Below, one piece after another: positions 36,129 to 45,302 of a stretch of 64,000 nucleotides of DNA. The translations under genes were made by a program, and so were the position numbers. The notes under the pieces are model-generated. The model did not search any database. It had not been told where the DNA came from and saw only the letters and a program-made list of their open reading frames with translations. Source of the DNA: an uncultured Bacilli bacterium. Lineage in GTDB: Bacteria; Bacillota_I; Bacilli_A; RF39; UBA660. Position 1 is the stretch's first letter, and the number at the start of each line of letters is the position of its first letter. The stretch is from contig CAKPEJ010000001.1 of assembly GCA_934149325.1 (NCBI GenBank), forward strand, positions 49,764-113,763, read 5' to 3'.

Positions 36129-36629
36129 ATGGCAAATATTTTAACAATTTTAAGAATAATTGGAACAATTCCACTTATTATATCAATAGTAAAATCAGGA
36201 CCAACGTTTATAAATTTTTTGATTTTTTCACTTATCGGATTTACTGATTTTCTAGATGGATATATTGCAAGAAAATATAATCAAGTAACAAATTTTGGAA
36301 AGATAGCGGATGGAATAGCAGATAAATTTTTAATGCTAGGTGTTACTATAAGTTTACTAATTAATCAAACAATACCTTATTGGACACTTTTGATTTTTAT
36401 AAGAGAAATACTTGCTTTGTTATATTCTTTTGTATATATAAAAGTAAAAAGAAAAGTATTAATGTCCAATATTTATGGAAAATTAAAAACAACATTACAT
36501 ATTATATCAATTGCATTAGTTTTACTTCTTGGATATTTTAGTATATTTTCAAAGATATTACTTATAATAGCAATACTTTTAATAGTTCCAGAAAGCATGT
36601 ATGCAATTAGATTTTTTAAAGAAAGTTAA
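36129..36629 (+). CDS. pgsA: CDP-alcohol phosphatidyltransferase (PgsA-like)
   Basis: A 166-residue membrane enzyme. The full CDP-alcohol motif is present: DFLDGYIARKYNQVTNFG then KIADGIADK (D-x2-DG-x2-AR-x8-G-x3-D-x3-D). The N-terminus MANILTILRIIGTIPL is typical of phosphatidylglycerophosphate synthase. It makes PG-phosphate from CDP-diacylglycerol and glycerol-3-phosphate; a cardiolipin synthase of the same fold is the alternative. AGGAGG precedes ATG. Confidence 0.88.
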   Translation: MANILTILRIIGTIPLIISIVKSGPTFINFLIFSLIGFTDFLDGYIARKYNQVTNFGKIADGIADKFLMLGVTISLLINQTIPYWTLLIFIREILALLYSFVYIKVKRKVLMSNIYGKLKTTLHIISIALVLLLGYFSIFSKILLIIAILLIVPESMYAIRFFKES

Positions 36630-36632
36630 TTT

Positions 36633-36661
36633 TTGACTTAATATTATTTTTGATATATAAT
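36633..36661 (+). promoter_or_regulatory. Sigma-A-type promoter
   Basis: TTGACT, 17-bp spacer, TATAAT. Confidence 0.8.
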
Positions 36662-36714
36662 ACAATTAATTTTAAAAATTATGTTTTAAATTGTTTAGTG
36701 ATGAGGTGGGTTTT

Positions 36715-37554
36715 ATGCAAAAGTTTAATTATGGTAAATGTTTTGATGAACATAACATTTATAGTATTGAAAACGAAGAAGAAATTTCTAAAATGAAAAA
36801 AGCTGTTGAAGATGCAAATATGATTGAAAAGTATTTTTTTAGAATTGTTCCAAATATTGAACAAATTAGAAGAATGATAGTTTTTTCATTTAGATTAAAT
36901 AAAGATTTGTCAAAATTTGATAGAATAAATTATATAAGAGGATTAATTTATTGTGAAGATTATATCGATTTTGATGATGTAAAAAGTTTCTATAATTTGC
37001 TTACAGATTATACATATGTAATTGATGTACCAAGTGTATTTGCAGAAAAAAGTTATGAAGTTGTTGATGGAGTAGATTTTTTCGAAGATGTAATGGCTAT
37101 TGAAAACTTAAAAAACAGAATAAAACCTCCTATTTATCAAGATGGAGAAATTGAAATTGAAATGAATATTGATGAAGAAGACGAAGAAAGTATTGAAACT
37201 GCAAGATCTATGATAGAAAAAATAATTAATTTTTCTGAAAGAAATACTTCAATAATAAAAGAAGAAACAAATGATGATACTCCTGAAAAAGAAAAAAGTG
37301 ATGATAATATAGAATATATAGATATAAGTCCTAAAGAAAAAATCGAATTGTTTAAACAAAATTTTGAAAAATATATTGAATTAGTTTTAAAAAATAAAAA
37401 TATTGATTTAGAAAAAAATAATAAAGCAGCAGAGATGATAAAACTTGGTATGAATGATTGGTTTTGTTACATTATAGAAATAATTGAAACAATTTATACT
37501 GTAACAGAAGCAGAAAAAGATCGTTTATATAAAAAATTAAGTTATTTTGTATAA
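36715..37554 (+). CDS. Hypothetical protein
   Basis: A 279-residue acidic soluble protein that I do not recognise. A helical N-terminal half (about 1-140) is joined by a Glu/Asp-rich stretch (about 150-215) to a helical C-terminal part. It has its own good promoter and terminator, and GAGGTGGG precedes ATG 36715; an in-frame TTG at 36691 lacks a site. A lineage insertion between pgsA and hisS. Confidence 0.75.
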   Translation: MQKFNYGKCFDEHNIYSIENEEEISKMKKAVEDANMIEKYFFRIVPNIEQIRRMIVFSFRLNKDLSKFDRINYIRGLIYCEDYIDFDDVKSFYNLLTDYTYVIDVPSVFAEKSYEVVDGVDFFEDVMAIENLKNRIKPPIYQDGEIEIEMNIDEEDEESIETARSMIEKIINFSERNTSIIKEETNDDTPEKEKSDDNIEYIDISPKEKIELFKQNFEKYIELVLKNKNIDLEKNNKAAEMIKLGMNDWFCYIIEIIETIYTVTEAEKDRLYKKLSYFV

Positions 37555-37556
37555 AA

Positions 37557-37592
37557 TTAAAGAGTAATTATTAAATTAATTACTCTTTTATG
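37557..37592 (+). terminator. Intrinsic terminator before hisS
   Basis: A 12-bp perfect stem AAAGAGTAATTA / TAATTACTCTTT, 6-nt loop, followed by T residues. Confidence 0.9.
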
Positions 37593-37622
37593 TTATAATT
37601 TTAATATTGGATGGTGAAGAAA

Positions 37623-38873
37623 ATGATTCAAAAATTAAAAGGTACTTATGATGTATATGGTGAATTATCATTAAAACATGATTATGTAAAAAAATTATTT
37701 CAAGAAGTTTGCGAAAGTTACAATTATAGTTATATAGAAACTCCTTTAATTGAAAGAAGCGAATTATTTCATAGAGGTGTTGGTGAAACTACAGATATAG
37801 TAACAAAAGAAACTTATGATTTTTTAGATAGAGGAAATAGAGCTAATACAATTAGACCAGAAGGTACAGCAGGAGTTGCAAGAGCGATAATAGAAAACAA
37901 ATTGTATAATACGTTACCATTAAAATTGTGGTATTCAGGATCTATGTTCAGATATGAAAGACCTCAAAAAGGTAGATATCGTGAACTTAGGCAATTAGGT
38001 ATAGAAAGTTATGGCTCTAAAAATCCAATTATGGATGCTGAAGTTATTTCACTTGCTGTAAACTTTTTAAAAGAACTAGGTTTAAAAGATGTAGTTGTTA
38101 AACTAAATTCAATTGGTGGAATTGAAACAAGAAAGAGATATAGAGAAGATTTAATAAAACATTTTAAATCAAACATTAATGAATTTTGTTCAGATTGCAA
38201 AGAAAGAATTGAAAAAAATCCACTTAGAATATTAGATTGTAAAATTGATTCTGAAAATGATCTTGTAAAAAATGCTCCTTCAATTTTGGATTATTTAAGT
38301 GAAGAAGAAAAAGATCATTTTGACAAAGTAAAAGAATATTTAGATGTCTTAGATGTTAATTATGAAGTTGATAGTTCATTAGTTAGAGGACTTGATTATT
38401 ATACAAATACTGTGTTCGAATTTGAATCTAAAATAAAAGACATTGGTGCAATTGGAGGAGGAGGAAGATATGATAATCTTTTATCTTCTCTTGATGGACC
38501 AGATGTTCCAGCAGTTGGATTTGCATTAGGTTTCGATAGGATTATATCTGTTTTGGACGAACTTGAAATAAATGCCTCACGAGATAATTCATTAGATATA
38601 TATTTATTAACTATAAGTGATAATGAAAATAATTATGCATTAGAACTTGCTCAAAATCTTAGAATGTGTGGATATAAAGTTGATATGGATTTATCTGGAA
38701 AAACTATGAAAGCTAAATTTAAAGAATCAGATAGATACAAAAGTAAATTTGTTATAGTGATTGGAGAAGATGAAGTAAAATCAGGAAACCTAACTATCAA
38801 AGATACATTAACAAAAGAAGAAAAAAAGGTAAATTATGATAATCTTATAGATTTTCTTGATACAAATATATAA
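37623..38873 (+). CDS. hisS: Histidyl-tRNA synthetase
   Basis: A 416-residue class II synthetase: MIQKLKGTYDVYGE, motif 1 around YIETPLIERSELF, motif 2 MFRYERPQKGRYREL, the histidine A loop LVRGLDYYTNTVFEF, GAIGGGGRYDNLL and motif 3 AVGFALGFDRI, then the anticodon-binding domain (about 325-416). The start is ATG 37623 behind GGTGAAG; an ATG at 37611 lies within the site. Unlike in B. subtilis, aspS does not follow directly: nth and a small gene intervene. Confidence 0.96.
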   Translation: MIQKLKGTYDVYGELSLKHDYVKKLFQEVCESYNYSYIETPLIERSELFHRGVGETTDIVTKETYDFLDRGNRANTIRPEGTAGVARAIIENKLYNTLPLKLWYSGSMFRYERPQKGRYRELRQLGIESYGSKNPIMDAEVISLAVNFLKELGLKDVVVKLNSIGGIETRKRYREDLIKHFKSNINEFCSDCKERIEKNPLRILDCKIDSENDLVKNAPSILDYLSEEEKDHFDKVKEYLDVLDVNYEVDSSLVRGLDYYTNTVFEFESKIKDIGAIGGGGRYDNLLSSLDGPDVPAVGFALGFDRIISVLDELEINASRDNSLDIYLLTISDNENNYALELAQNLRMCGYKVDMDLSGKTMKAKFKESDRYKSKFVIVIGEDEVKSGNLTIKDTLTKEEKKVNYDNLIDFLDTNI

Positions 38874-39490
38874 TGAATAGAGTAGAGATTATAGAAGATT
38901 ATTTGGAAAAATTAATACCTAATCCAAAATGTGAACTTAATTTTTCTAAAGATTATGAACTTTTAATTGCTATTATGCTTAGTGCACAAACTACAGATAA
39001 GAGAGTAAATAAAGTTACTAAAATATTATTTGATAAATATAAATCGTTAGAAGAAATTAAAAATGCTAATATAGATGATTTAAAATCAATAGTTAGAGAG
39101 CTTGGCTCATATAATAAAAAAGCTATGTATGTAAAAGAAATTTCAAGAATAATAGTTGATGATTATAATGGAATTATGCCAAGAAAAAGAAAAGAATTAG
39201 AAAAGATGCCTGGAGTAGGCAGAAAAACAATAAACGTATTATTTTCAGAACTTGAAATAGAACCGAATATCGCAGTTGATACACATGTGGAAAGAGTTAG
39301 TAAAAGACTTTCTCTTGCTAAAGAAAATGATGATGTATATAAAATAGAAATGAAATTAAGAAGAAAATTTAAAAGGGATACCTGGAATAAAAGACATAAA
39401 CAATTAGTTTTATTTGGTAGATATTATTGCAAGTCAATAAAACCTGAGTGTGATACATGCAAATTAAAAAATATTTGTAAACATAAGTAG
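38873..39490 (+). CDS. nth: Endonuclease III
   Basis: A 205-residue DNA glycosylase/AP lyase. The helix-hairpin-helix is MPGVGRKTINVLF with the catalytic Lys, the catalytic Asp is in IAVDTHVERVSKRL, and the 4Fe-4S cluster cysteines are C-x6-C-x2-C-x5-C at the C-terminus. It removes oxidised pyrimidines. Its ATG overlaps the hisS stop by one base, so repair and synthetase genes are coupled, which is unusual. Confidence 0.95.
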   Translation: MNRVEIIEDYLEKLIPNPKCELNFSKDYELLIAIMLSAQTTDKRVNKVTKILFDKYKSLEEIKNANIDDLKSIVRELGSYNKKAMYVKEISRIIVDDYNGIMPRKRKELEKMPGVGRKTINVLFSELEIEPNIAVDTHVERVSKRLSLAKENDDVYKIEMKLRRKFKRDTWNKRHKQLVLFGRYYCKSIKPECDTCKLKNICKHK

Positions 39491-39502
39491 GAGGGTTTTA
39501 AA

Positions 39503-39805
39503 ATGGAAAGAAAATATTTTAAAATAAATAGAAAAAATAAAGTAGATAGTTCAGATATCAATGAAAATGTAATGCTTGATGCATTAAGTAGTGCGAAAAG
39601 TATTATAGATGGTCAAGTAAAGGAAGAAATTAAAAATATTAATTCTATAGATAGTCAAGAGTTTGATAAAGAAAATAGTATTATAGTTAGTAAAAATGAT
39701 AAATTATCTTTATTAAAAAGAAAAAAAGAATTACTTGAAACTATAATTGAAATTAAAGAGATTGAAGAACAAGGAAAATCTAAAATATATGAAAGAAGTG
39801 AGTAA
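39503..39805 (+). CDS. Small hypothetical protein
   Basis: A 100-residue charged protein, helical with a likely coiled coil at residues 65-95 (LSLLKRKKELLETIIEIKEIEE). I recognise no family. GGAGGG precedes ATG 39503, and the next gene (aspS) starts two bases after its stop, so it is part of the hisS-nth-aspS operon. Confidence 0.75.
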   Translation: MERKYFKINRKNKVDSSDINENVMLDALSSAKSIIDGQVKEEIKNINSIDSQEFDKENSIIVSKNDKLSLLKRKKELLETIIEIKEIEEQGKSKIYERSE

Positions 39806-39807
39806 AA

Positions 39808-41553
39808 TTGAAAAAATATAATAATAATGATTTTAATATTAAAAATGTAGGAGAAAGTGTTGAACTTTATGGTTGGGCCTCTAAAGTTCGTAATTTAGGA
39901 GGGTTAATTTTTATTGATTTAAGAGATAGAAGTGGTAAGATTCAACTAGTTATTAATCCTGAATGTATAGATTATTCTACTGCAGAAAAAATAAGAAATG
40001 AGTATGTATTAAAAGTATTTGGTAAGATTAGTGAAAGACAATCTAAAAATCCTAATATGGATACTGGAGATATTGAAGTAATAGTTTCTAAATTAGAAAT
40101 ATTAAACGAAGCTGAAACTCCTGTTTTTGAACTTGATAAAGATGATGCATTAGAAGATACAAGACTTAAATACAGATATCTTGATTTAAGAAGAGATAAT
40201 TTAAAGAATAATCTTATTACCAGACACAAAATAACAATGTGTGTTAGAAAGTTTTTATCAGATAATGGTTTTATTGAAGTAGAAACACCAATTCTTTCAA
40301 AATCTACACCAGAGGGTGCTAGAGACTATTTGGTTCCAAGTAGAGTTAATAAAGGTAATTTTTATGCTCTTCCTCAAAGTCCACAAATATATAAACAATT
40401 ACTTATGATTGGTGGAGTTGAAAAATATTTTCAAATTGCAAGATGTTTTCGTGATGAAGATTTAAGAGCCGATCGTCAACCTGAATTTACTCAAATTGAT
40501 ATGGAAATGAGTTTTGTTAATGAAGAAGATGTAATGAATATGACTGAAAACTTATTTAAAACAGTATTTAAAGAAGTTAAAGGTATTGATATAACTCTTC
40601 CATTAATGCGAATGAAATATGATGATGCTATTAGGTTTTACGGATCTGATAAACCAGATTTAAGATTTGATATGAAAATATGTGATGTAAAAGATTTATT
40701 TAGTAATACAGAATTTAAAGTATTTTCAAATGCATTAAACGATGATAGTACAATCGCATGTATAAAAGTAAATAATAAGGCTGATTACTTTTCTAGAAAG
40801 AAAATAGATGAATTAACAGATTTTGTAAAAGATTATAAAGCAAAAGGACTTGCCTTTATAAAATATGAAAATGATGAAATAACAGGTGGTATAAGTAAAT
40901 TTTTAAGTGAAGAAGAAAAAGAATCTTTAACAAAAAAATTAAATCTTGAAAATAATGATATACTTTTCTTTGCATCTGATGAAAAGAATATAGTATATAC
41001 ATCACTTGGAGCTTTAAGACTTAAATTAGGTAAAGAATTAGAACTAATAAATAAAAATGAATATAAACTTTTATGGGTAACTGATTTTCCATCTTTTGAA
41101 TGGAGTGAAGAAGAAAATAGATATGTATCATGTCATCATCCATTTACAGCGCCAAAAGATGAAGATATAGATAAATTATTAACTGATAAGAAAAATTGTT
41201 ATTCTAAAGCATATGATATTGTATGTAACGGTTATGAAGCAGGTGGTGGATCAATTCGTATTCATGATGCAAATGTACAAGAAAAAATGTTTGAAGCACT
41301 TGAACTTACTAAAGAAGAAATAGAAGAAAAATTTGGGTTCTTTGTTAATGCATTTAAATATGGTACTCCACCTCATGGAGGACTTGCAATTGGTCTTGAA
41401 AGACTTACAATGCTTCTTTGTATGACTGATAATATTAAAGATGTAATTGCGTTCCCAAAAACTTCTTCTGCAAGTTGTCTTATGAGTGATGCTCCAAGCG
41501 CAGTTGATCAAAAGCAACTAAATGAATTAAAAATAAGCATAATGAATAAATAA
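39808..41553 (+). CDS. aspS: Aspartyl-tRNA synthetase
   Basis: A 581-residue class IIb synthetase: N-terminal OB fold (VELYGWASKVRNLGGLIFIDLRDRSG), TPEGARDYLVPSR, QSPQIYKQLLM, motif 2 CFRDEDLRADRQPEFTQIDMEMSF, the bacterial GAD insertion (about 290-410) and motif 3 GLAIGLERLTMLL. The start is TTG 39808 after GAAGTGAG. Located just before the 6S RNA gene, as in B. subtilis. Confidence 0.96.
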   Translation: MKKYNNNDFNIKNVGESVELYGWASKVRNLGGLIFIDLRDRSGKIQLVINPECIDYSTAEKIRNEYVLKVFGKISERQSKNPNMDTGDIEVIVSKLEILNEAETPVFELDKDDALEDTRLKYRYLDLRRDNLKNNLITRHKITMCVRKFLSDNGFIEVETPILSKSTPEGARDYLVPSRVNKGNFYALPQSPQIYKQLLMIGGVEKYFQIARCFRDEDLRADRQPEFTQIDMEMSFVNEEDVMNMTENLFKTVFKEVKGIDITLPLMRMKYDDAIRFYGSDKPDLRFDMKICDVKDLFSNTEFKVFSNALNDDSTIACIKVNNKADYFSRKKIDELTDFVKDYKAKGLAFIKYENDEITGGISKFLSEEEKESLTKKLNLENNDILFFASDEKNIVYTSLGALRLKLGKELELINKNEYKLLWVTDFPSFEWSEEENRYVSCHHPFTAPKDEDIDKLLTDKKNCYSKAYDIVCNGYEAGGGSIRIHDANVQEKMFEALELTKEEIEEKFGFFVNAFKYGTPPHGGLAIGLERLTMLLCMTDNIKDVIAFPKTSSASCLMSDAPSAVDQKQLNELKISIMNK

Positions 41554-41580
41554 TATAATTAAAAATAGGGGGATTAGATT

Positions 41581-43008
41581 TTGAATAATATTACAAAGTT
41601 AAAATTACAAATAAATGATTTAATATATAAGAAGAATTTAACTAAATATGAGTATTATAAATTAAATTATTTTATAGAAGAATATAAAAAGCTTGATAAG
41701 AATAATACACCTTTTATTTATGTTGCTCTTGCGAAACATTATTTAAGTATTGGTAATATTAAATCTGCTATGAAAAATTTAAAACTAGCAGAAGAAATAA
41801 ATCCAAATCTTACATCAGTTTTATACTTAGAATATAGAATAAATACAAGATTAGGTAATTATAGTGATGCATATAAATATTTAAAAATGTATGAAGAAAA
41901 ACAAAATGAAAAGCAAAAAGAAAAAATTGATTTATCTATATATTACTATTTATTTAATATAATACTTGGAGAAAATAATAATATATTAATAGATAATACA
42001 AAAAATATTAATGGAATTAATATATATGATCTAAAGTTAAAAGAAATGATAAATGACTTAAAAGAAAATATTCTTAAAGAAAATTATAGACAAGCAAAAA
42101 TAATAATTGAAAACATAAATGAGTATTGCGTTTTTAAAAATATTTTCTTAAATTTAGATGAAATTAGCTTATTAATTGATAAGGTTATTTTAGTAAAAAT
42201 AAGTAACAGAAAAAATATTGAAAATGAAATTAATCAAATTAAATCATTAATTATTGATAATAAGCTTTTAGAAGCAGAAGTAAGATTAGAAAATATTAAT
42301 AATTTTAGAAATTATAAAAATAAAAAATTACAAATAAATCTATTAAAGAATTTCCTAAATGAAAAAAAAGAAATTCAAAGATTGGATAAATTAAATTTAT
42401 ATGGAGTTTATGAAGAATATAAAAGGCTGGGGAAATTAAGCTATTATTATGGTGATTATTATAACGCTTATCAATATTTTATGGCAGGTTACTATTTAAC
42501 AAATGCTAATATATTTAAGTTCTATATGGCAAGATGTCTTTTATTTATGGGTAAAACTAAAGAAGCTATGTCTCTTTTTATAGAATATAATAAAAAAGGA
42601 TATAGTAAAATACTTAAAAGTTATAAGTTTTTAATGACAAATAGATGTTTTAATTGTAAAGAAAGATATAAATTTAAAAAAGAATATTATGCCTTAAAGT
42701 CAGTTATTGAAGATGATAAAAAAATGGAAGAAAATCATTCTAATACAGATGTTAAAGAAAGTTTCTTTTTTAAAGATAATATAACTGATAACATAAATGA
42801 TATATTAGATAAATTTGATGAAGAAGAAAATATAGATAAACTTAAATATATCAAATATTTGTATCAAAATAATCATCAAAAAATAGCAGATAAATTATTA
42901 AAACAATATGAAAAAGAGTTTAATAAAGACAAAAACATAAGTAAACAAGTTCTTCAGTTAAGAAAAAATAAATTATTATATATAAACCAAGGAAAATATA
43001 GTTGTTAA
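41581..43008 (+). CDS. TPR-like repeat protein, unknown
   Basis: A 475-residue soluble protein. TPR-type helix pairs are visible at about residues 45-95 (FIYVALAKHYLSIGNIKSAMKNLKLAEEINP then YRINTRLGNYSDAYKYL) and about 285-325 (YYGDYYNAYQYFMAGYYLT then ARCLLFMGKTKEAM). A CFNCKERYKF segment near residue 358 has two cysteines. I cannot name a function. The start is TTG 41581 after GGGGGA. It lies between aspS and the 6S RNA gene and is closed by a terminator. Confidence 0.75.
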   Translation: MNNITKLKLQINDLIYKKNLTKYEYYKLNYFIEEYKKLDKNNTPFIYVALAKHYLSIGNIKSAMKNLKLAEEINPNLTSVLYLEYRINTRLGNYSDAYKYLKMYEEKQNEKQKEKIDLSIYYYLFNIILGENNNILIDNTKNINGINIYDLKLKEMINDLKENILKENYRQAKIIIENINEYCVFKNIFLNLDEISLLIDKVILVKISNRKNIENEINQIKSLIIDNKLLEAEVRLENINNFRNYKNKKLQINLLKNFLNEKKEIQRLDKLNLYGVYEEYKRLGKLSYYYGDYYNAYQYFMAGYYLTNANIFKFYMARCLLFMGKTKEAMSLFIEYNKKGYSKILKSYKFLMTNRCFNCKERYKFKKEYYALKSVIEDDKKMEENHSNTDVKESFFFKDNITDNINDILDKFDEEENIDKLKYIKYLYQNNHQKIADKLLKQYEKEFNKDKNISKQVLQLRKNKLLYINQGKYSC

Positions 43009-43048
43009 TAAAAAAGTAAAGTTTTGTCAAAAGACTTTATTTTTTATT
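43008..43048 (+). terminator. Intrinsic terminator upstream of 6S RNA
   Basis: AAAAAAGTAAAG / CTTTATTTTTTT stem (one G-T pair), capped by TTTT/AAAA pairing, then T-rich sequence. Confidence 0.75.
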
Positions 43049-43068
43049 TTTAATATGATATCATTAAA

Positions 43069-43246
43069 TTAACCTATAAAGGAACAATCAGGTGAACATA
43101 AAACCGACTAAATGACGAATACGGGAATCAGAATTAGTAAGCGGTGTTGAATATTTATATTTATATAAGGATCCTAATGCTTATTATGGGATACCCACCT
43201 GCACAGACGTGTAGGTTTATCGTCCCTGACCTTTATAGGTTTTTTA
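43069..43246 (+). ncRNA. ssrS: 6S RNA
   Basis: A gene-free interval of about 180 bases holds an RNA closed by a perfect 12-bp terminal stem (AACCTATAAAGG at 43071-43082 with CCTTTATAGGTT at 43230-43241) ending in a T run. The 3' half has GGGATACCCACCTGCAC then GTGTAGGTTTAT, resembling the conserved part of Firmicutes 6S RNA. A TATGAT box lies at 43054. B. subtilis 6S-1 (bsrA) lies between aspS and yrvM (tcdA), exactly the context here. 6S RNA binds sigma-A RNA polymerase as a promoter mimic. Confidence 0.8.
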
Positions 43247-43276
43247 TTTTGTGTTATAATCTTTATGGTGATATAT

Positions 43277-43960
43277 ATGTTTAATAGACTTGAAAAATTA
43301 ATTGGTGAAGAAAATATAAATAAAATTAGTTCTAAGGTTGTTGCTATAGTAGGTCTTGGTGGAGTAGGTGGATATGCTACTGAAACACTTATTAGAAATG
43401 GTATAGAAAATATTATTATAATTGATAATGATACAGTTGATGAAACAAATAAAAATAGACAAATAATCGCACTTGATTCATCTATAGGAAAATATAAAGT
43501 AGATGTATTTGAAGAAAGAATTAAAGATATTAATAAAAATGTTAATATAATAAAATTAAAGATATTTTTAAACGAAGAAACAAAAGAAGAATTATTTAAA
43601 TATAATATAGATTATTTAATAGATGCATGTGATACTGTTAGTACTAAAATTATGCTTATAAAAGAATGTTTACAAAAGAATATAAAATTTGTATCAAGTA
43701 TGGGAACTGGTAACAAATTTGATCCATATAAATTAAAAATTACTGATATAAGAAAAACAAGTTATGATCCTCTTGCTAAAGTAATACGACATAAATTAAA
43801 AGAACTTAATATTAATAAAAAAGTAGTTGTACTTTCAAGTGTAGAAAGTCCTATTAAAACTAAAACAAGGACTCCAGGATCATATAGTGTAGTTCCTAAT
43901 ACTGCAGGAATTCTTATTTCTGATTATATTATTAAAGATATATTAAAAACAGAAGAATAA
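43277..43960 (+). CDS. tcdA: tRNA threonylcarbamoyladenosine dehydratase
   Basis: A 227-residue E1-like enzyme: MFNRLEKLIGEENINKI, VAIVGLGGVGGYATETLIRNGI (ATP binding), IIDNDTVDETNKNRQI, DYLIDACDTVSTK, FVSSMGTGNKFDP and RTPGSYSVVPNTAGILI. It cyclises t6A37 to ct6A in tRNAs reading ANN codons. The start is ATG 43277 behind GGTGA. Corresponds to yrvM in B. subtilis. Confidence 0.95.
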   Translation: MFNRLEKLIGEENINKISSKVVAIVGLGGVGGYATETLIRNGIENIIIIDNDTVDETNKNRQIIALDSSIGKYKVDVFEERIKDINKNVNIIKLKIFLNEETKEELFKYNIDYLIDACDTVSTKIMLIKECLQKNIKFVSSMGTGNKFDPYKLKITDIRKTSYDPLAKVIRHKLKELNINKKVVVLSSVESPIKTKTRTPGSYSVVPNTAGILISDYIIKDILKTEE

Positions 43961-43983
43961 ATAATATTATTCCTCTGTTTTAT
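43945..43983. terminator. Bidirectional terminator between tcdA and rarA
   Basis: AAAACAGAAGAATAA / TTATTCCTCTGTTTT forms a 15-position stem with one mismatch across the converging stops. Confidence 0.8.
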
Positions 43984-45190
43984 TTATTTTTTCTATTCTT
44001 TTATATATTTCATTTAAACTTTGTTCATATTTACTAGTTAATTTAGCTTCATAATATTTTTTATTTATAAGATTATCTGGCATATATTGTTGTTTAACAT
44101 ATGATCCCTTATAATCATGCGGATATTTATATATTTTAGAGTCTATTCTTATTGTTTCTGGTATAGGGTAATTATTTCCACTTTCTATATCTGTAATTGC
44201 CTTATTTAAGGCACTATAGGCACTATTAGATTTAGGTGACAAAGCCATTTCAGTTACAATAACACTAAGTGGAATTCTAGCCTCTGGAAGTCCAACTCTT
44301 TCACATGCATTTATAGCAGCATCAACTTTAGGCCCAATTGATGGATTAGCAAGTCCTATATCTTCATATGCAATTACAGTCATTCTTCTATAAATACTAT
44401 CTAAATCTTCAATAACTAAAAGTCTAGCTAAGTAATGTAAGGCTGCATTAACATCAGATCCTCTAATTGATTTTTGAAAGGCACTAAGTAAGTCATAATG
44501 ACCTGTTTCATTTTTATCAGCGAATAGGGCAGGTTTATTATTTATTTTAGTTACTACATCCATAGTAATGTTTTTATCGCTTGTACTATAGTAACATATT
44601 TCAAGTAAATTATATGCACTTCTAAGATCACCTACAGAAAGTTTAGCAATATATTCTAAAGCATTATTATTTATTTTTATTCCTTTTAAATATTCACTTT
44701 TAGTAGCTTTTTTTAAAGCATAAACTATTTCATCAAAAGTAAGTGGTTTAAGTTCAAAAATTTGACATCTACTTCTAATTGCTGGATTAATTTTATGATA
44801 CGGATTAGATGTAGTAAGTCCAATTAAAGTTATAAGCCCAGATTCAAGATGTGGAAGTAAAATATCTTGTTTATCTTTATTAAGTCTATGTATTTCATCC
44901 ATTATAAGGATTATTCCATCATACATTTTAGCTTCTTCAATAACAATTTCCAAATCTTTTTTATTATTAACAGTTGCATTTAACATTCTATATTTTAAAT
45001 TAGTTGATCCTGCGATTGCGCTTGCTATACTTGTTTTTCCAATTCCTGGATTCCCATATAAAATCATTGAAAATATTCTATTATTATTAACAAAATTTCT
45101 AATAGGAGCATTATCTCCAACTAAATGTTTTTGCCCAATTACTTCATCAATATTTTTAGGTCTTAATTTTATTGCTAATGGTTCTGTCAC
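43967..45190 (-). CDS. rarA: Replication-associated recombination protein RarA (MgsA)
   Basis: A 407-residue clamp-loader-like AAA+ ATPase: PLAIKLRPKNIDEVIGQKHL, Walker A GNPGIGKTS, Walker B LIMDEIHRLNKDKQD, TTSNPYHKINPAIRSRC, and the C-terminal RarA tetramer region DVNAALHYLARLL ... AYEDIGLANP. It acts at stalled replication forks. Same neighbour as in Bacillus (yrvN after yrvM) but on the opposite strand here. Confidence 0.95.
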   Translation of the reverse strand: MTEPLAIKLRPKNIDEVIGQKHLVGDNAPIRNFVNNNRIFSMILYGNPGIGKTSIASAIAGSTNLKYRMLNATVNNKKDLEIVIEEAKMYDGIILIMDEIHRLNKDKQDILLPHLESGLITLIGLTTSNPYHKINPAIRSRCQIFELKPLTFDEIVYALKKATKSEYLKGIKINNNALEYIAKLSVGDLRSAYNLLEICYYSTSDKNITMDVVTKINNKPALFADKNETGHYDLLSAFQKSIRGSDVNAALHYLARLLVIEDLDSIYRRMTVIAYEDIGLANPSIGPKVDAAINACERVGLPEARIPLSVIVTEMALSPKSNSAYSALNKAITDIESGNNYPIPETIRIDSKIYKYPHDYKGSYVKQQYMPDNLINKKYYEAKLTSKYEQSLNEIYKRIEKINKTEE

Positions 45191-45248
45191 TTAAATCACT
45201 TCCTTTAATAATTATACTATATATTAACTTTAATTTCTATATTATAAT

Positions 45249-45277
45249 TTGACTAAAATAATCATTTATAGTATTAT
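45249..45277 (+). promoter_or_regulatory. Sigma-A-type promoter
   Basis: TTGACT, 17-bp spacer, TATTAT, before the hypothetical gene at 45303. Confidence 0.72.
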
Positions 45278-45302
45278 ATTTCAATCAAAAAAGGTGATAT
45301 TT

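Noticed and set aside
43024..43029. TTGTCA as the -35 box of the 6S RNA promoter
   Set aside because: It is 24 bp from the TATGAT box and falls in the loop of the upstream terminator.
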